From assembly GCA_029378245.1 (NCBI GenBank), contig JARKIF010000009.1, positions 1,488,001 to 1,552,000 of the forward strand: DNA of 64,000 nucleotides. The letters are read 5' to 3'. The DNA comes from Roridomyces roridus. Taxonomy: Eukaryota; Basidiomycota; Agaricomycetes; Agaricales; Mycenaceae. This document shows positions 37,241 to 49,101 of the stretch, one piece after another. The notes beneath the pieces are model-generated. The model worked only from the letters and a program-made list of their open reading frames with translations, made no database searches and was not told where the DNA came from. Each line of letters opens with the position of its first letter. Position 1 is the stretch's first letter. A program made the translations under genes and the position numbers.

Positions 37241-38187
37241 TTACCAGTCTCCTCCACCACCATCGTCACCACCAAAACCACCACCTGTAGGAAAGGATGA
37301 GTGACAAGTGTTATAGGCTCGGTAAGAGAACCCACCATCATCTCCTCCAATGAGGTCTCCGAGCAGTAAACCACCTAAGAAATTGTAAGTGCCCGTGCGT
37401 GCTGTGCAGAGGTGTCGGTCTACTTACCTGCCAAACCTCCAAGCAGCGGCATTGCCATTCCTCCGCCTCCGAATCCGGACCTTTGTTGTTGTTGGGGAGC
37501 GGCATACATGGCTGGCTGGTACTGGGGCTGGAATTGCGGGGGGTGCTGTTGCATATACTGCTGTTGCTGAGCGTACATTTGCTGCTGTTGCTGTTGCTGT
37601 ATGCGAGTCAGATGAGCTGCAAATGCGGGTTTGAACGCATACCTGTCTCTGGTACATTTCAGCCTGCACACGGAGCTCCTCCTGGTGGCGCCGCTCCCTC
37701 AACTATTGGAGAATTGAGTACAATGAGATTGACTGGTAAAATATTGGCCCGTACCTCCATTAGCTGTCGTTTCTGTGCTTCTTTATGCCTTTTCTCCTGT
37801 TCGCGCTCCTCCTTGGTTCCAACCACTTGGTCTTTGAGCTTCCCAAAGAGCCCCCTCTTCTCAGGGGCCTTGTATCCGCCGTACGACGACGCATGTGAAG
37901 AGCTTCCAGCTGGACTTGCAACTGGAGGTGTGGAGGGAGCGCTGTATTGCTGACTTGGTTTGCTGTCCATGGCAGCTTTCTCCCGTGCTTCTGGATGTTC
38001 TCTATAGGACCATAAGCATCGATTGATTGCGACATTAGGAACAGTCCCACTTAAGATACTGCTCGTCGTCCAACGGATGGACCCAGATGCTCCGAGGTGG
38101 GTTTGCTTTGGTATCGACATAGAAGTGATGCCCAGATCCAGCGTCTGTTTCCTTTATCCAGCCATAAGGGAGGGGGCGGTCAGCCAT
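37241..38187 (-). CDS. WW-domain protein with polyQ and Gly-rich tail
   Basis: The N-terminal WW domain (PLPYGWIKETDAGSGHHFYV, then PPRSIWVHPLDDEQYL) would bind proline-rich ligands; the second Trp is present. It is followed by a Ser/Pro linker, a Lys/Glu-rich predicted helix (KRGLFGKLKDQVVGTKEERE and EKRHKEAQKRQLMEV), then RERRHQEELRVQAEMYQRQ. After this come runs of glutamine alternating with Tyr/Met/Pro, and GGMAMPLLGGLAGGLLLGDL with a Gly/Asp end (GDDGGGGDW). The gene has at least six exons, one as short as GGLLLGDLIGGDD. Similar WW plus Gln/Gly-rich proteins are common and uncharacterised in fungi. Confidence 0.75.
37480..37640 (-). repeat. CAG/CAA-rich low-complexity tract (polyglutamine coding)
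   Basis: The sense strand of the WW gene is rich in CAG and CAA codons here, giving QQQQQQQ and QQQQ runs split by Tyr/Met. The run of TGCTGTTGCTGTTGC units on the plus strand could vary in length between strains. Confidence 0.6.
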
Positions 38188-38468
38188 GGTATCAAAGAGG
38201 GAGAGAGTTGTGGGTGAAGGCGAGAGTGGGTGAAGGTCCCAGCAAGGCTGTGTGCTTGGCGAGATTGTGCAAAGGCTGTACATCGGCGGTTCGGCTGCTG
38301 TGTGATAATACTTGCTTAGTAGATGTACTTGGATTATACTATTTACAGTAGATGGTGTACAAGGACGGGTTCCATGGGTGTCAAAAAATGCGGGATGCTC
38401 GATACAAAAAAGCCCTTGAGTGAGAGTGAACGGATGCGCAAGGAGCAAGAGGGAACGGCCTACGGATT

Positions 38469-39203
38469 TCAATCAGAGGTCGAGTGTAGATGGCGCACCA
38501 TTTCCTCGATCTTCTTCACCTTCTCGTTCGTTGACATCTAGCACCCATCTGCATTCCCGACCTCCTCCAAGATGAAAGAGCAACTTACTTGGTAGAATTT
38601 ATGCATCCTTCGCTTGCGATCAGCGTCGGCCGACTCTTGGCGTGCAATCCTTTCAACAAACGCGTATGCCTTGTGACCAGCCTCCGGTACATCGCTCGTC
38701 GACGCGGTCAGAGATCCAGCGTGGGTGAGAGAACCGTGCGCCGATGATGACGACCCCGAGTAAGCCTTCTTCGGATGGACCACCCCCCATTGCCAGGCGT
38801 CGCCACCGATCTTCAAGCCCCAACCTTCCCTGGAAATGGCACAGGAATCGTACTCGTTCTCCTCCTCGAGAGAGTTCAAAAACGGCTCGAGTCGCATCTC
38901 ATCTTCGCCCATGCAAGCAGCCGCGACGCAACTTCTCCAGAAACTCACAACCGACGATATGCGCTCGACGTGGAACTGGTGTTCCCTGATCTTGAGCTCG
39001 TCTCGCGACAAGAGACGCGGATCGATTTCTTCCTCGAGGGGAGCCTCCCAGAGGGCAGCATCTTGATTTGGCGGCTGATCCCACCACGTCTCTTCAATAG
39101 GGCTGGTTGAATCTGCGACACGAGATGAGCTACAGCACTGGAGTGGCGACTGGCGAAGACTTGCGACGTGCAGGTGGTTCCCGAAAAGCCATCCCGTACA
39201 CAT
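38469..39203 (-). CDS. Hypothetical protein
   Basis: The frame from about 39203 contains STSPIEETWWDQPPNQDAAL, EEEIDPRLLSRDELKIREHQ, HVERISSVVSFWRSCVAAAC, CAISREGWGLKIGGDAWQWG and YAFVERIARQESADADRKRR. A final intron (GTAAGT...GCTAG) joins HKFYQ to MSTNEKVKKIEEMVRHLHS before TGA at 38469. The EETWWDQPP piece could be the remains of a WW-type motif. I do not recognise the family, and the start codon is uncertain: the first ~25 residues look unlike coding sequence, so another small exon may lie upstream. It sits between the WW gene and Sec39, all on the minus strand. Confidence 0.55.
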
Positions 39204-39245
39204 AAATACAAATCAGAAAGCTTAACAGACTCCATCAAAACTACT

Positions 39246-42200
39246 TCATTCATCTGCCCCAATAAGCCAACCAATGCCTTTGGACAACACACGCGTCGCC
39301 TGTGCTGAGATTTCCTCCCCAGGCCCTTCTCCAGGCCGCCGACTCCCACTTCTCGATCCTTCATCCTCATGTGATGCTTGCGATCTGCCCCTAAATGGGA
39401 AATTTGCCGCCACAGAACGGAACGTCCTACTCGCAAGCGCAGTCGCGTCAGGCGTGTTCAACAGCGGAGGAGACGGCATGTGGAAATCTTGTAGTCGCGC
39501 CCGCAACGACATCGTGGCACTTGAGGCGGGTTTCGGCGCAGACTTGCCATACACCAACCTTTCTTCCCTTGCCTCGATATCCTCGTTTTCCAGACGCCGC
39601 CACGCGACAAGCACATCGTGCAATTTTTCGGGTAGACACAGCTCAAGTGCGCGACCCACCAACGACAACTTCTTGTCGAGATCTCGAAACTCTACCTGGC
39701 GGCCGAGTTGGAAACAAGCCACCCAGCACACCTCGCTAGCCTCCTGGATCTCCGGGGTGTTAATATCCGGGTACGAAGAACGCAGGGTCTGAATAGTATC
39801 GACCATTCGCTCGCTGGTTTCGTAGGCACGCTGGAAATCTTCTGCTTGCAGGGCCGTGTCAGCGAGCATAGCCAATGTCTTGACTTGCGCCACCACGTTG
39901 TCTCGTAAACCCAGTTTATGCACCAGGTCGAGAATGACTTCCGTGTGCTTATATGCATCGGTGTTACTGGAGAGAACCTGCGAAACCAATGACAACCGAT
40001 CCTTGGTCAGTCGGATTTCAAGGGGAGAAATCGGCATGCCGCGACCAGACATGACGTTGAAGGAAGAGAGGCGCGAAGTTGCTTCAATGAATTCCTTTTC
40101 TCGGAGGAGACGATCCGAGGGAGGCCGGGACGTCGAGGCTGCAAATCCGTGTTAGATGTATACGTCGGGGTAAAAATGAATATAAACACCATTCGTAGGC
40201 GAGTTTCATGTCCCCAAAGGTGTAGTTGCCAGAGCTTGCGTTGTCGTAGAGCTCACGAGAACACGAAAGACATATATCCTCCAGGGTCTCTGAGCTCAAT
40301 GAGAGCTTGTTCTTCGGCGATTGTATGCAGTGTCTTGGCTATGCTGAAATCTACGCTGGGCAGGCCTCAATTTTCCAGACCCAATCTCGACAAACGGCAC
40401 TCACTCCCGGTACTAAGAAGGCCGCTCAGGAAAATACGCAAAACCTCGTCTTGCGACAGCAACCCAAAGGCGCCCCGGAGGCCGCTATCTCCCTTACCTG
40501 ACAACTTGAGCATGTCCTCGAGCAACCATTCCCAGTCTTCAAGACCATTCAATTTATCGTCGGAGCCGCCCGCTCGTCTAGCCATCCGATTAGCCCAGGC
40601 GCGTTGCTCCGGAACGTCGGAATTGCTTTGCAAAAACCATCGCAGAGGAGCGGGGACGCTCCAGCGAGACAGTATTTCGCCCGATTCTAGATGAACGTCG
40701 AGGACGTCGAGTGCGCGGGATAGGGAGGATAGGGGCAGTGGTTGGAAGAATACGAGAAGGTCGGATGCCGTACAATGAGGGCGGCTGGTAGATGGTGCAA
40801 CATAGGCGCCGAGAGAGGCGATGGTCGTATCGGCGGCATCTTCTTGGTCGTCGTCCTTGGCGATGTCCCATGCCGGCAGGCACTCGAAAATGCGGTTCAT
40901 CGTTGGCCAGTCGTCAAGACTGTTGCTGCCATATAGGCACGCCAGTGCTAGCCGCGCCATATCCTGATCGTTCTGGATGATCCGCTGAGCCATCGGCAGA
41001 ATCGGCTTGGATGCTTCAAAGACTGCGGCGGCGGTCTCCAATGGTACATTGAGGATATACTCGTAGAGTATACGCGTTCGAAGGGCGGGGTCAGGATTGC
41101 CGGCCCTCTCTGCCCGAGATTCAAGGACAAACAAATACGGCATCACGAGACGCCGAATGTCCTTGGCCAAAGTCTCGGGCGTTGAATGAGCGACATAGGC
41201 TCTAACCACGGAAATCGGGCTCATGGTATACCACCGATCGAGTGTCCAGTCGTCGTCGTCTTCCCCCTGCGGTGCATCATATACGAGCCTGGCGAGAAGG
41301 CTGAGCTCTTCACCCATCTCGTCCAGACCCGGAACACCTTGTGGAGCAGCGTGTTGGACGATAGCCAAGGCCACGTCTATCATCCCCGTCGAGGAGAGGA
41401 CACGTCGGATGTGTTTCGTGTACCATTCGGAGAGTTCTTTGGCGGACAGAAGTTGCTCGTGAGATTGGAGGGCAAAGTCTGAGGTGGCGGGATCAATCTG
41501 ATATGTTGCGAGGACTGCTCGCGCGTCTGCTCCTTCGCACAAGTCCGTCTCTGTCCGCCATGGAATGGCCGTCCATGATTTTTCTAAATTGGTGGACGGG
41601 TCAATGGCGGGTAGACATTCGCGGTAGGACAAAGGATGCACATGCTCTGGAATGGCATTCAGAATAGAAAAGCGATACGGCCATAAATCAGCTGTATGTC
41701 GTTGGAAGATAATACCAAGAGCGCCGAACCATTGGCTGGCCGCTAATAGACACGCTGAGCGAACAAGCGAGTCTGTGAGAAACACAGATAGCGGCACCGG
41801 GGGTGCAGCTGCAACAGTCGGTTCCGGCGCTGCCGTGTCTGCCCAAGGGTCATCCTCCTCCCAGGCATCCGAAGCATTTTCCCCGTCGACCGGTGGGGCT
41901 TCTTTGCACATATCCACGAATGTATTGAGGCGATCCATACGGTGGAAAGAAGTACGCGCATGGCGCAGAGGCGAGCATCGGTGGGAAGGTTGTTGAAGTG
42001 TGAGAGGAGCGCGTCGCGTCGTGAAGCATCGGAATTGGATATCCCCTCGTCATGATCGATTTCAGAAGCAGTCTGAGCGCGTCGGAGGGCAGCAGTTGTC
42101 CTTTCTAGACCTAGGTCTAGCAACACGCGCTGCACCTCTGGGTCGTCAACAATTCGGTCTGCACACGCCGCCACCACCCAGAGATCATCTTTAACTGGGC

Positions 42201-42273
42201 CGAGAGTGTCGCGGACGATGGCAGCGGTGAGTTGGTCGTTAGCAAGGTTCGTCCATGCAGCAGTCGTGGTCAT
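39246..42273 (-). CDS. Sec39, Dsl1-complex tethering subunit
   Basis: Alpha-solenoid subunit of the ER tether that receives COPI vesicles (NBAS relative). ATG 42273 gives MTTTAAWTNLANDQLTAAIV. Later blocks: LVRSACLLAASQWFGALGII, YQIDPATSDFALQSHEQLLS, ILYEYILNVPLETAAAVFEA, LEDWEWLLEDMLKLSGKGDS, CLSCSRELYDNASSGNYTFG and MSGRGMPISPLEIRLTKDRL, ending LSKGIGWLIGADE. About 930 residues. Two one-base breaks: one C too few near 41935 (VLLSTVW to DRLNTFVDMC) and one C too many at 40281-40282 (ELRDP to EDICLSCSRE). Both sit in short C/G runs with conserved sequence on each side, so consensus error is likely. Confidence 0.85.
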
Positions 42274-42941
42274 GGAGTGTTAGCAGCACAGCCACTGATC
42301 CAACCATCTGCCATCCACGGTCACATTCGCCAGCCCTTCGGCCTTTCCTCAGAACCCTGCCCGTGTTTCCTGAGACTTTCTTTCGGAAGCCCGCAATTTG
42401 TAACTTGCCAAAACTGGTCCGAGCCCAAAGCATCCGATTTGAACCGAGCCAAGCCAGCCTGGGCGTCTCGAAACTTTTTCAGTACTTCTCTAAATTCAAC
42501 TGCAAAATACCCACTGGAGTGGGAGCCGCGATAAGACACCAGCTCCTTCTTCTTCTGCGAACTCTTTGGTTTGTGGCCTCGGGATTCCTACGCCCCTTCT
42601 CCGATAAGCTCTCACTTCCGATTCCTTCCATCTTCTCGTCACGACTAGCCGCGGTGTCGTGCTGGTCGCACGATTTCCGAACCCCGCTGTGCTCACCATT
42701 GCGGCATTGCTGGTTACCGTCCCGGGCCTTCCCGCAGACATCCCCAATCGCCCACCGTGCTAACCGATATTCGTGGCCTGAACCTGTGAAAGTGAAGCTC
42801 TGGGATCGTCTTCTCAACCTTCGTATCTGCGAATTGTTCCGCAGTGCATGGAAGCGACGCTCACGGAGCTCTCTCAAGGGAGCGGGTACCCTGTTTACCT
42901 TAAATACAGGCTTCCTGAGCGTTGTTGAAACTCATCCCCAC
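42274..42941. promoter_or_regulatory. 668-base divergent region between Sec39 and nitrilase
   Basis: A long plus-strand frame (42255-43073) crosses this region, but its residues before the nitrilase ATG are Arg/Ser/Pro/Phe-rich and look non-coding. Several pyrimidine tracts are present. No other gene is supported. Confidence 0.4.
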
Positions 42942-44447
42942 ATGCCTATCACACTCAACCCCTCCAATTCTGACTCCAAGGTCTTCAAGGTTGCAGCTGT
43001 TCAAGCTGAACCGTGCGTAGTACTCCCCAGCCCTCGAAGCATGGCCCTCATGTCTTTCAAGGGAGTGGCTTAACCTTCAGGGCAGCGTGGACAAGACTAT
43101 CAGGCTCATTCGCGAGGCTTCTGCTCAAGGCGCCAAAATCATTGGCTTTCCCGAGACGTTCATTCCAGGGTATCCCTGGACCCCTTGGGTACGTGTTGCA
43201 TGATCATGCGTCCTAGTGCTTCTAAAATTTTCCCCAGGCGAACAATTACCTCGTCACTGCGGCTGTCCTGAAAGAATACCAGGCCAATGCTCTCGCCGTC
43301 CACTCGCCCGAGATGGATCGTATCCGCGAAGCCGTCAAAGAGGCCGACATCACTGCTGTTATAGGCTTCTCTGAGCGGGATGGCGCATCACTCTAGCAAG
43401 TAGTCGTATCATGACCTCTGCTCAAGTTGACTGACCGCATTCATTCAGTATTTCCCAAGCCACTATTTTGCCTGATGGCAAGATTGCCAACCACCGGCGC
43501 AAGATCAAGGCAAGACACCTTTTGGGCGCCCAAGAGGCGAATGAATGCCGTTTTAACAGATTTCCCAGCCCACCCATTACGAAAAGACTGTGTTCGGAGA
43601 TGGAAGCGGTGAGTATAAACTGGTTGATTCCAACCAAATACTGACTTTCTGGCAGCTCAGTCGATCTACAACGTGGTCCAGACTCCCTACGGCAGGCTCG
43701 GTTCGCTCAACTGCTGGGAACACATTCAATAAGTCGAGACATGTCTTTTTTCTGCCCTGACTTACCGATTTTGTCTTCAAGCCTTGGTTCAAGACCCACT
43801 TTTACTCGCAGCACCCACAGATTTTTGTGGGTTCTTGGTGGCCCGCCTTTGCACCGGGTCTCGGAGGGTCGCCTTACATTGTATCGGGCGAAGCATCGAG
43901 CCGTATGACCCAATCCGTGAGCATAGAGGTAAGCTTGTTAACAGCGTCCATGCACACCGATTCTAAGTGCTTTCATCAAGGGCGGTTGTTTTGGATTGGC
44001 GTGCTGCCATGTCGTCTCCGAGAAGGGAGCTGAAATTATGAAAATGACTGGCTTCCCCTGGTTTTCTTGTTGAGTCGTCTGCCTCTTCTTTGAACCTCTC
44101 TTGATGCATTACAGTCCCTGGTGGAGGATTCACCGCCGTACGTTGTTACCCTTTGCTCTCCATCTCAAATTCACCACACATAGATTTATGGCCCCGACGG
44201 CTCGACCCTGGCCCAAGCCGATGACCCTGGAGTCGAACAAATTGTCTATGCAGACATCTCCCTCAACAAGATCGACGAAGTCAAGAGGGTTGCCGACATC
44301 ACTGGCAATTACAGCAGGATGGATCTCTTCCATACCGTTGCTGACGGCAAGAACTGGGATGCCGTCGAATACGGTAATTCGACGGAGGCGCAAGTTAGCC
44401 GTGAGAGAGCTGGTCAAATCGACAACGTTGCATCCGGCGCGTACTAG
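42942..44447 (+). CDS. Nitrilase-superfamily hydrolase (aliphatic nitrilase/cyanide hydratase type)
   Basis: Hydrolyses or hydrates nitriles with a Glu-Lys-Cys triad. All three are visible: Glu in [14 protein letters not shown], Lys in [14 protein letters not shown] and Cys in LGSLNCWEH. Other blocks are [80 protein letters not shown] and [20 protein letters not shown]. About 345 residues. Substrate preference cannot be told from sequence. Splicing is unusual: two introns use GC donors (43396-43448 and 43510-43568). The intron after CWEHIQ has no GT at its start: CA|ATAAGT...TTCAA|G, or a GTAAGT donor missing its G. The protein is otherwise continuous. Confidence 0.85.
43729..43780 (+). other. 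Nitrilase intron with non-GT donor
   Basis: Between HIQ and [10 protein letters not shown], 52 bases must be removed. Read as CA|ATAAGT...CTTCAA|GCC the ends are AT...AA. Read one base later they are TA...AG. A single missing G before TAAGTC would make it an ordinary GTAAGT...AAG intron. A CTGAC branch motif is present. Confidence 0.45.
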
Positions 44448-44597
44448 ATTGGATTCCTTAAATTGAAACGCCACCATTTTATCATTCTGAGCGCGCCCTG
44501 CGCATACATAAACCAGTGAAATGAGGACTAGCCCACGGTCGAGCACTTCAGATCCGGAGCGGGAGTACATATACCTAGAAGAACATCCAAACCACCC

Positions 44598-45331
44598 TCA
44601 AAACAGTGTGTCCTTCAAAGAGAGTCAATTGCATGTTAGACAGGGTCAACTGGCACTCACCTCATCTCGCAAATACTCCCCAACGTCCGCTTGGTGGAAT
44701 ATTATTATAGATGTAGGATCCAATTTTCGCGTGTCGACGGTGGCCCGCGCCGTGACACCAAAACCCTGCATCGCGTCAACACCAACGACAATAATATTTT
44801 TGCTAAGAAACGCACCAATGGCATATCGCTCATGCTGTAGACAACGACTCCCTGGTGCTCCGGCGTGTCTTCAGTGATACGCCCGAGGTGTGCTTTCAGA
44901 ACGTGGTTGCCGTAAAGGAAAGGCATTTCGCCGTTGGGTTTTATCCAGACCTAAGAAAGGAAATCAGTTTGCCCTTCATGAAGCTCGCTGGCGCCATACT
45001 TTGTACTTTGCGTATTTGGAAATGTAGTCCAAAGCCGTTATGTGTAGCTTGAACTTGCCCGACTTGCTGAATTTGCCAAAGCAGGTGCCGAGCGAGACGA
45101 GGTTTGGCCGTGCCACCGAGATGCTGAGACGCATGGACTCTTCTGAGACATAGTAGACTCGGTCCTTTTGTAGCCTGAAGCAGTATGCACCGTCAGGCCG
45201 GTCGATGAGATGTATGAGATTTTTTCCCTGGTGAAAATGAGCAAGGGAGGCGAGAAGGACGGTGGACAGACGATGTAATTTGCGAGCTTCTCAAAAACGG
45301 CGCGGGACTCGTCCTCTGTCAACGGACGCAT
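44598..45331 (-). CDS. NIP7: 60S ribosome biogenesis factor Nip7
   Basis: Nucleolar protein with a C-terminal PUA domain needed for 27S pre-rRNA processing. The start [20 protein letters not shown] was chosen at ATG 45331 because family members begin there. Then [77 protein letters not shown] and [13 protein letters not shown], with a last tiny exon DTLF. About 180 residues over six exons. Frames are intact. It is divergent from Nrde2 with 145 bases between starts, and both proteins act in RNA metabolism. Confidence 0.93.
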
Positions 45332-45476
45332 GTTGGCAAACACAACGGCGAGAGACGTGGAGAGGGCGTGGACAGCGTGGTGGGCAAGAGCAAGCGAAGA
45401 GCAAAGTCCTCTTTATGTTATGTTTGTCGCTGTCAATCAGTTGCTCTCCGGAGTTGTCATGATCAATTGAAAGAGG

Positions 45477-48400
45477 ATGAACTTTCCATCCTTTCCCTCG
45501 TTTCCTGAACTACCCAGTTCAATTTCACCTCCGCCTCCACCCAAGAAAAAGGAAAAACGAAGTAGACACCCAAATACAGATGCCCCAGGAGACAAAAAGC
45601 AAAGTAGAGGCGGCAGCAACAGCGACTCGCGCGAGCAGCAAAGTAGAGGCGGCAACAACAGCAACTCACGCGAGCCAGAGGCGGCCAGTTCGCGTCTCTT
45701 TTATTCGGATCGCAAGGGAGACCCTCTCAATATCCAATATGGCCGTCTGAGCGCTCGCGAAGTCCCCAAGTATCATAGTGTGTCCCCTAATTTCATTTGG
45801 CATTTTGCAGCACTCATTCCATGTCAAGCTGGCAAATTCATTCTGGGCCTACCACCCTCTTTTGCAGCCCTCTCTCGGGGAAACGCGGGTATCGAGGTCG
45901 GTTTGCTTGGCAAGCGAAAGGTGCGATGCCTGGCACTGTGCGGCTTAATTTTCCTGATACGAAATTCAGCGTATGCCCAGTTTGACCGACGCGTCTTCTC
46001 GTGCTCTTTTGTCACGGAACCCAACGCGAATTCTCGTGAACCCGGCGCCGTCTTCTAAATACCAAGAACACGACGGGTTCCTGCGCCTCCCATCACGCGC
46101 TGCCAACGAGCAGTCGTATCGCTCGATTGACAACACCGAGGATAAATCCGACTCGGAATCAGGCGCGGAGGAATCGGACGGGGGCGACTCTGATTCAAGC
46201 CAGGAAAACACCCCGAATTCATACCAAGCAACCATGAATGCAATTAACGAGAGACTCGCTGCGCAACCCCACATAATATCCAATTGGCTTTCGCTACTAT
46301 CGCACACGTTATTGACTGTTTCTACGACCTCAAAAAATGCAACGAGGGCCCGTTCAGAGATTTCAATTTCCATCTTATCGCGCGCCCTGGAGGCAGCAGG
46401 AAATTTGACGGTATTGCGATTGAAATATCTGCAAGCTGGCGAGGAAATTTGGCACGAAAGCAAACTACGGGCCGAATGGGAGCAGGCGCTGCAAAATCTT
46501 GGTCGCAGCACGGACATATGGTCGGAGTGGTTTGAATGGAGGATACGAACGAACAACAAGGGTGTTGCCGCCATTGTAGAGGATGCCAAGAGAGCCCTCG
46601 CTGCTCTGCATCACGACGGGGTCGGACAAGTGCGAATATTTTGGCGACTCGCGGTCGCCGTTCAGCTTGCCGGTTAGCCTATCTTTCTACCAGGAGGATT
46701 TTCATTTATTCTATTCCAGGTTTTGGGGAGCGTGCAACGGCGATGTTCCAAGCGCAAGCTGAGCTGTATGATTTCGACTCGTTGACCATTACCTGTCGTC
46801 TCATCAGTACAATGCAGAACCTTTCATTCACCCCAAGGGCTTGATGCATCACCGCTGGCTCATCGACTCGATGCACTAGAAGAGTTCTGGGAGTCCGAGT
46901 GCCCCAGGATAGGCGAGCCTGGCAGCAAAGGATGGAATACATGGCACTCTTCTGGGCGATCCTCGAATCCTCCTCCACCTCCACCGAAACCAGCCCCGCT
47001 TGAAGACTTGGACCCGTACCGAAAATTCGGCCTGTCCGAGTCGCTCTCGGATCGCATCCTGTTTTTACCCCGCCGCTCCACAGACAGCGAAGCTGATTTA
47101 GACCCATATTGCACCATCCTGTTCACAGATGTCAGAGACGTCTTGTTGAATCTCAACTCTCCCCACGCGAAGGAGGTATTCCGATATGCGTGGCTTGCCG
47201 TTCTAGGACTCAATTTACCTGGGTTCACCAGTGGAGAGGCAGACGACCGGTGGTGCCACACATACATGATGCGTCCGGCTTACCTGGATGCCATTTTCCC
47301 ATCCCAATCCGCCAGCAGAATTACCAGCGACGCCATTGCTGGTGTCATAGTAGGCAGAGAGCGGGAGTACAATCGTGGTCTCGGTGGACCCATTTCCTCC
47401 TGGGGATGGCAGACTGTCCCGCCTTTGGAAGTACCGTCTTCAGACGGCAAATATAAGGCGCTATGGAGTAAAGACGATCTCAAGGGCATCGATCCATCTT
47501 TTGTTCGGAACGTATTCCGTCAACTGAGACTGGGAAACGCTGATCTGGACTGGGACTTTTTCCATCTTTCTTTTGAAGCTGCTTTCAGTCTCAAAAGGTA
47601 ACCTTGATCTTACTTCGCGCTTCGACTGAGCTCATTCTTGGCAGTGCTCTCAAGCTCTCACGGGAATTCCTCTCGACTGCACCAGACTCTTTGGGCCATT
47701 GGGCGGCCTATGCGCGGCTGGAACGGTTGCGCGGTCGACCGGACGATGCACGCAAAGTCTATGAAACTGTTCTCTCCTCCCATGGTGCTCACCCGGACGC
47801 TGGTCGGATATGGTGGGACTGGGCAGAAATGGAATGGCTTTCCGGCCAGGCGGACGCTGCTCTGAAAGTTGTTCTACGCTCTGCGCAGGTGGAGGGTTCT
47901 GGAGGCGTTGTGATACTACGCGCTAAGCGCAACCTGGACGACGCTGCCAGGGACGGACGCGAACCGTTTGTCAAGTTGAAGGCTCTGTTGGAGTTGTTGA
48001 CCAATAATACCGTCGCCGCACTCGAGGTATTCGACGGACATTTGTCGACACTCAAAGTCGGCAGCGCGCAGCACGAGAGCTTGTTGATGGTACAGCTGCT
48101 GATGTTGCACAGGCACACGGTTTTACTCAAGAACCCGACGCCACCTGCGCTGCTCCGACAACGGGTAGAAGCCAGTCTCCAATTATACCCGAGCAACTCT
48201 GTGGTGCTGGGTTTGTTTTTAGAAGGGGAGAAAGGGCAGGGTGTGTGGGGTAAAGTCAGAGCAATGTTGGGCGAAAGCCCCGGTGCTCCGGACAAGGACG
48301 TTCTTCGAAGAGCTCAGGAAGTGTGGATAGCCGGGTGGGAGAAGGGCCGCTGGGAGGCGGAGGCTGAGCGCACGCGGAGTGGGCTAGCTGCGGCGGTGGA

Positions 48401-48801
48401 AAGTGAAAGGTGCGTCTCTTGCCATATGTGGTCCATCGCTAATTGGCTACAGAACGAAACGAAGTGCTTTAATCTGGTGTCTATATATCCAACTCGAGAT
48501 TAAAGTTGGCCAGCTCAATCGGGCAAAGAAACTTTTATTCCGCGCTATCGGAGATTGTCCTCTCGTCAAGGAGCTGTATCTCATTGCTTTTGGGCCTTTG
48601 CGTTCTGTTTTCAGTGCGGCAGAGCTCAACGGGTTCGCGGACACTATGGTTGAGCGAGAGTTGCGACTGCGGCGGGGCTTGGACGAGTTCCTGGAAGGTT
48701 GGGCACTGGTGGAGGATAAGGCGGATAGCGACAGCGAACAAGATAATGGGGACGAGATTGAGATGCGTGCGAGAGAGTACAGACAGAGGCTCCCGTACTA
48801 A
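45477..48801 (+). CDS. Nrde2-family nuclear RNA surveillance protein
   Basis: HAT-repeat protein that partners Mtr4/RNA-decay factors in fungi and animals. The N-terminus is Pro- and Lys-rich with a tandem SRGG-NSxSRE repeat, followed by the conserved FYSDRKGDPLNIQYGRL. Helical repeats include LSLLSHTLLTVSTTSKNATR, WEQALQNLGRSTDIWSEWFE, EEFWESECPRIGEPGSKGW, KEVFRYAWLAVLGLNLPGFT, APDSLGHWAAYARLERLRGR and IWCLYIQLEIKVGQLNRAKK. It ends EYRQRLPY after an acidic stretch. About 1,000 residues, seven exons. All frames join with canonical introns. One 33-base segment near 45780 could be a very short intron or coding; either keeps frame. Confidence 0.86.
45598..45675 (+). repeat. 39-base tandem repeat in Nrde2 exon 1
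   Basis: Two 39-base units (45598-45636 and 45637-45675) with four or five differences, each encoding a SRGG(S/N)NS(D/N)SRE-like segment. In frame and in a disordered basic region. Confidence 0.8.
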
Positions 48802-49101
48802 AGGATGTACATTACAAATCATTGGGACTATTGTGGCTTATTGTGTACACGCGTGGGACCTTGGGCCTAACACAACATAACAGTACATTCTTCTCACCGA
48901 GACCAGCTCCGCTTCCGAGACTTTGGCTAGTCCCGCACCATATCTGGCTGCCGCCGCTGCCTGGAACGGCCAGTAGCCCCCATCCATTCGACTTTCCTTC
49001 GCCTTTCTCCTTTTGCGCCGGTCCCACCGCAACGCCGGCGAGCATCGCTTTTCTCATTACCTCCGATACAACAATCCACACCTAATTCTCCTCTCGACAA
49101 C
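48802..49101. other. 300-base intergenic region
   Basis: Between Nrde2 and the Byr4-type gene. Pyrimidine-rich close to the downstream start. No gene or RNA recognised. Confidence 0.35.

Noticed and set aside
42255..42941. Long plus-strand extension upstream of nitrilase
   Set aside because: Residues before MPITLNPS are basic/aromatic without similarity; family members begin at that Met.
42942..44447. Nitrilase as part of a detoxification or secondary-metabolite cluster
   Set aside because: Neighbours are Sec39 and Nip7; no transporter, oxidase or regulator is near.
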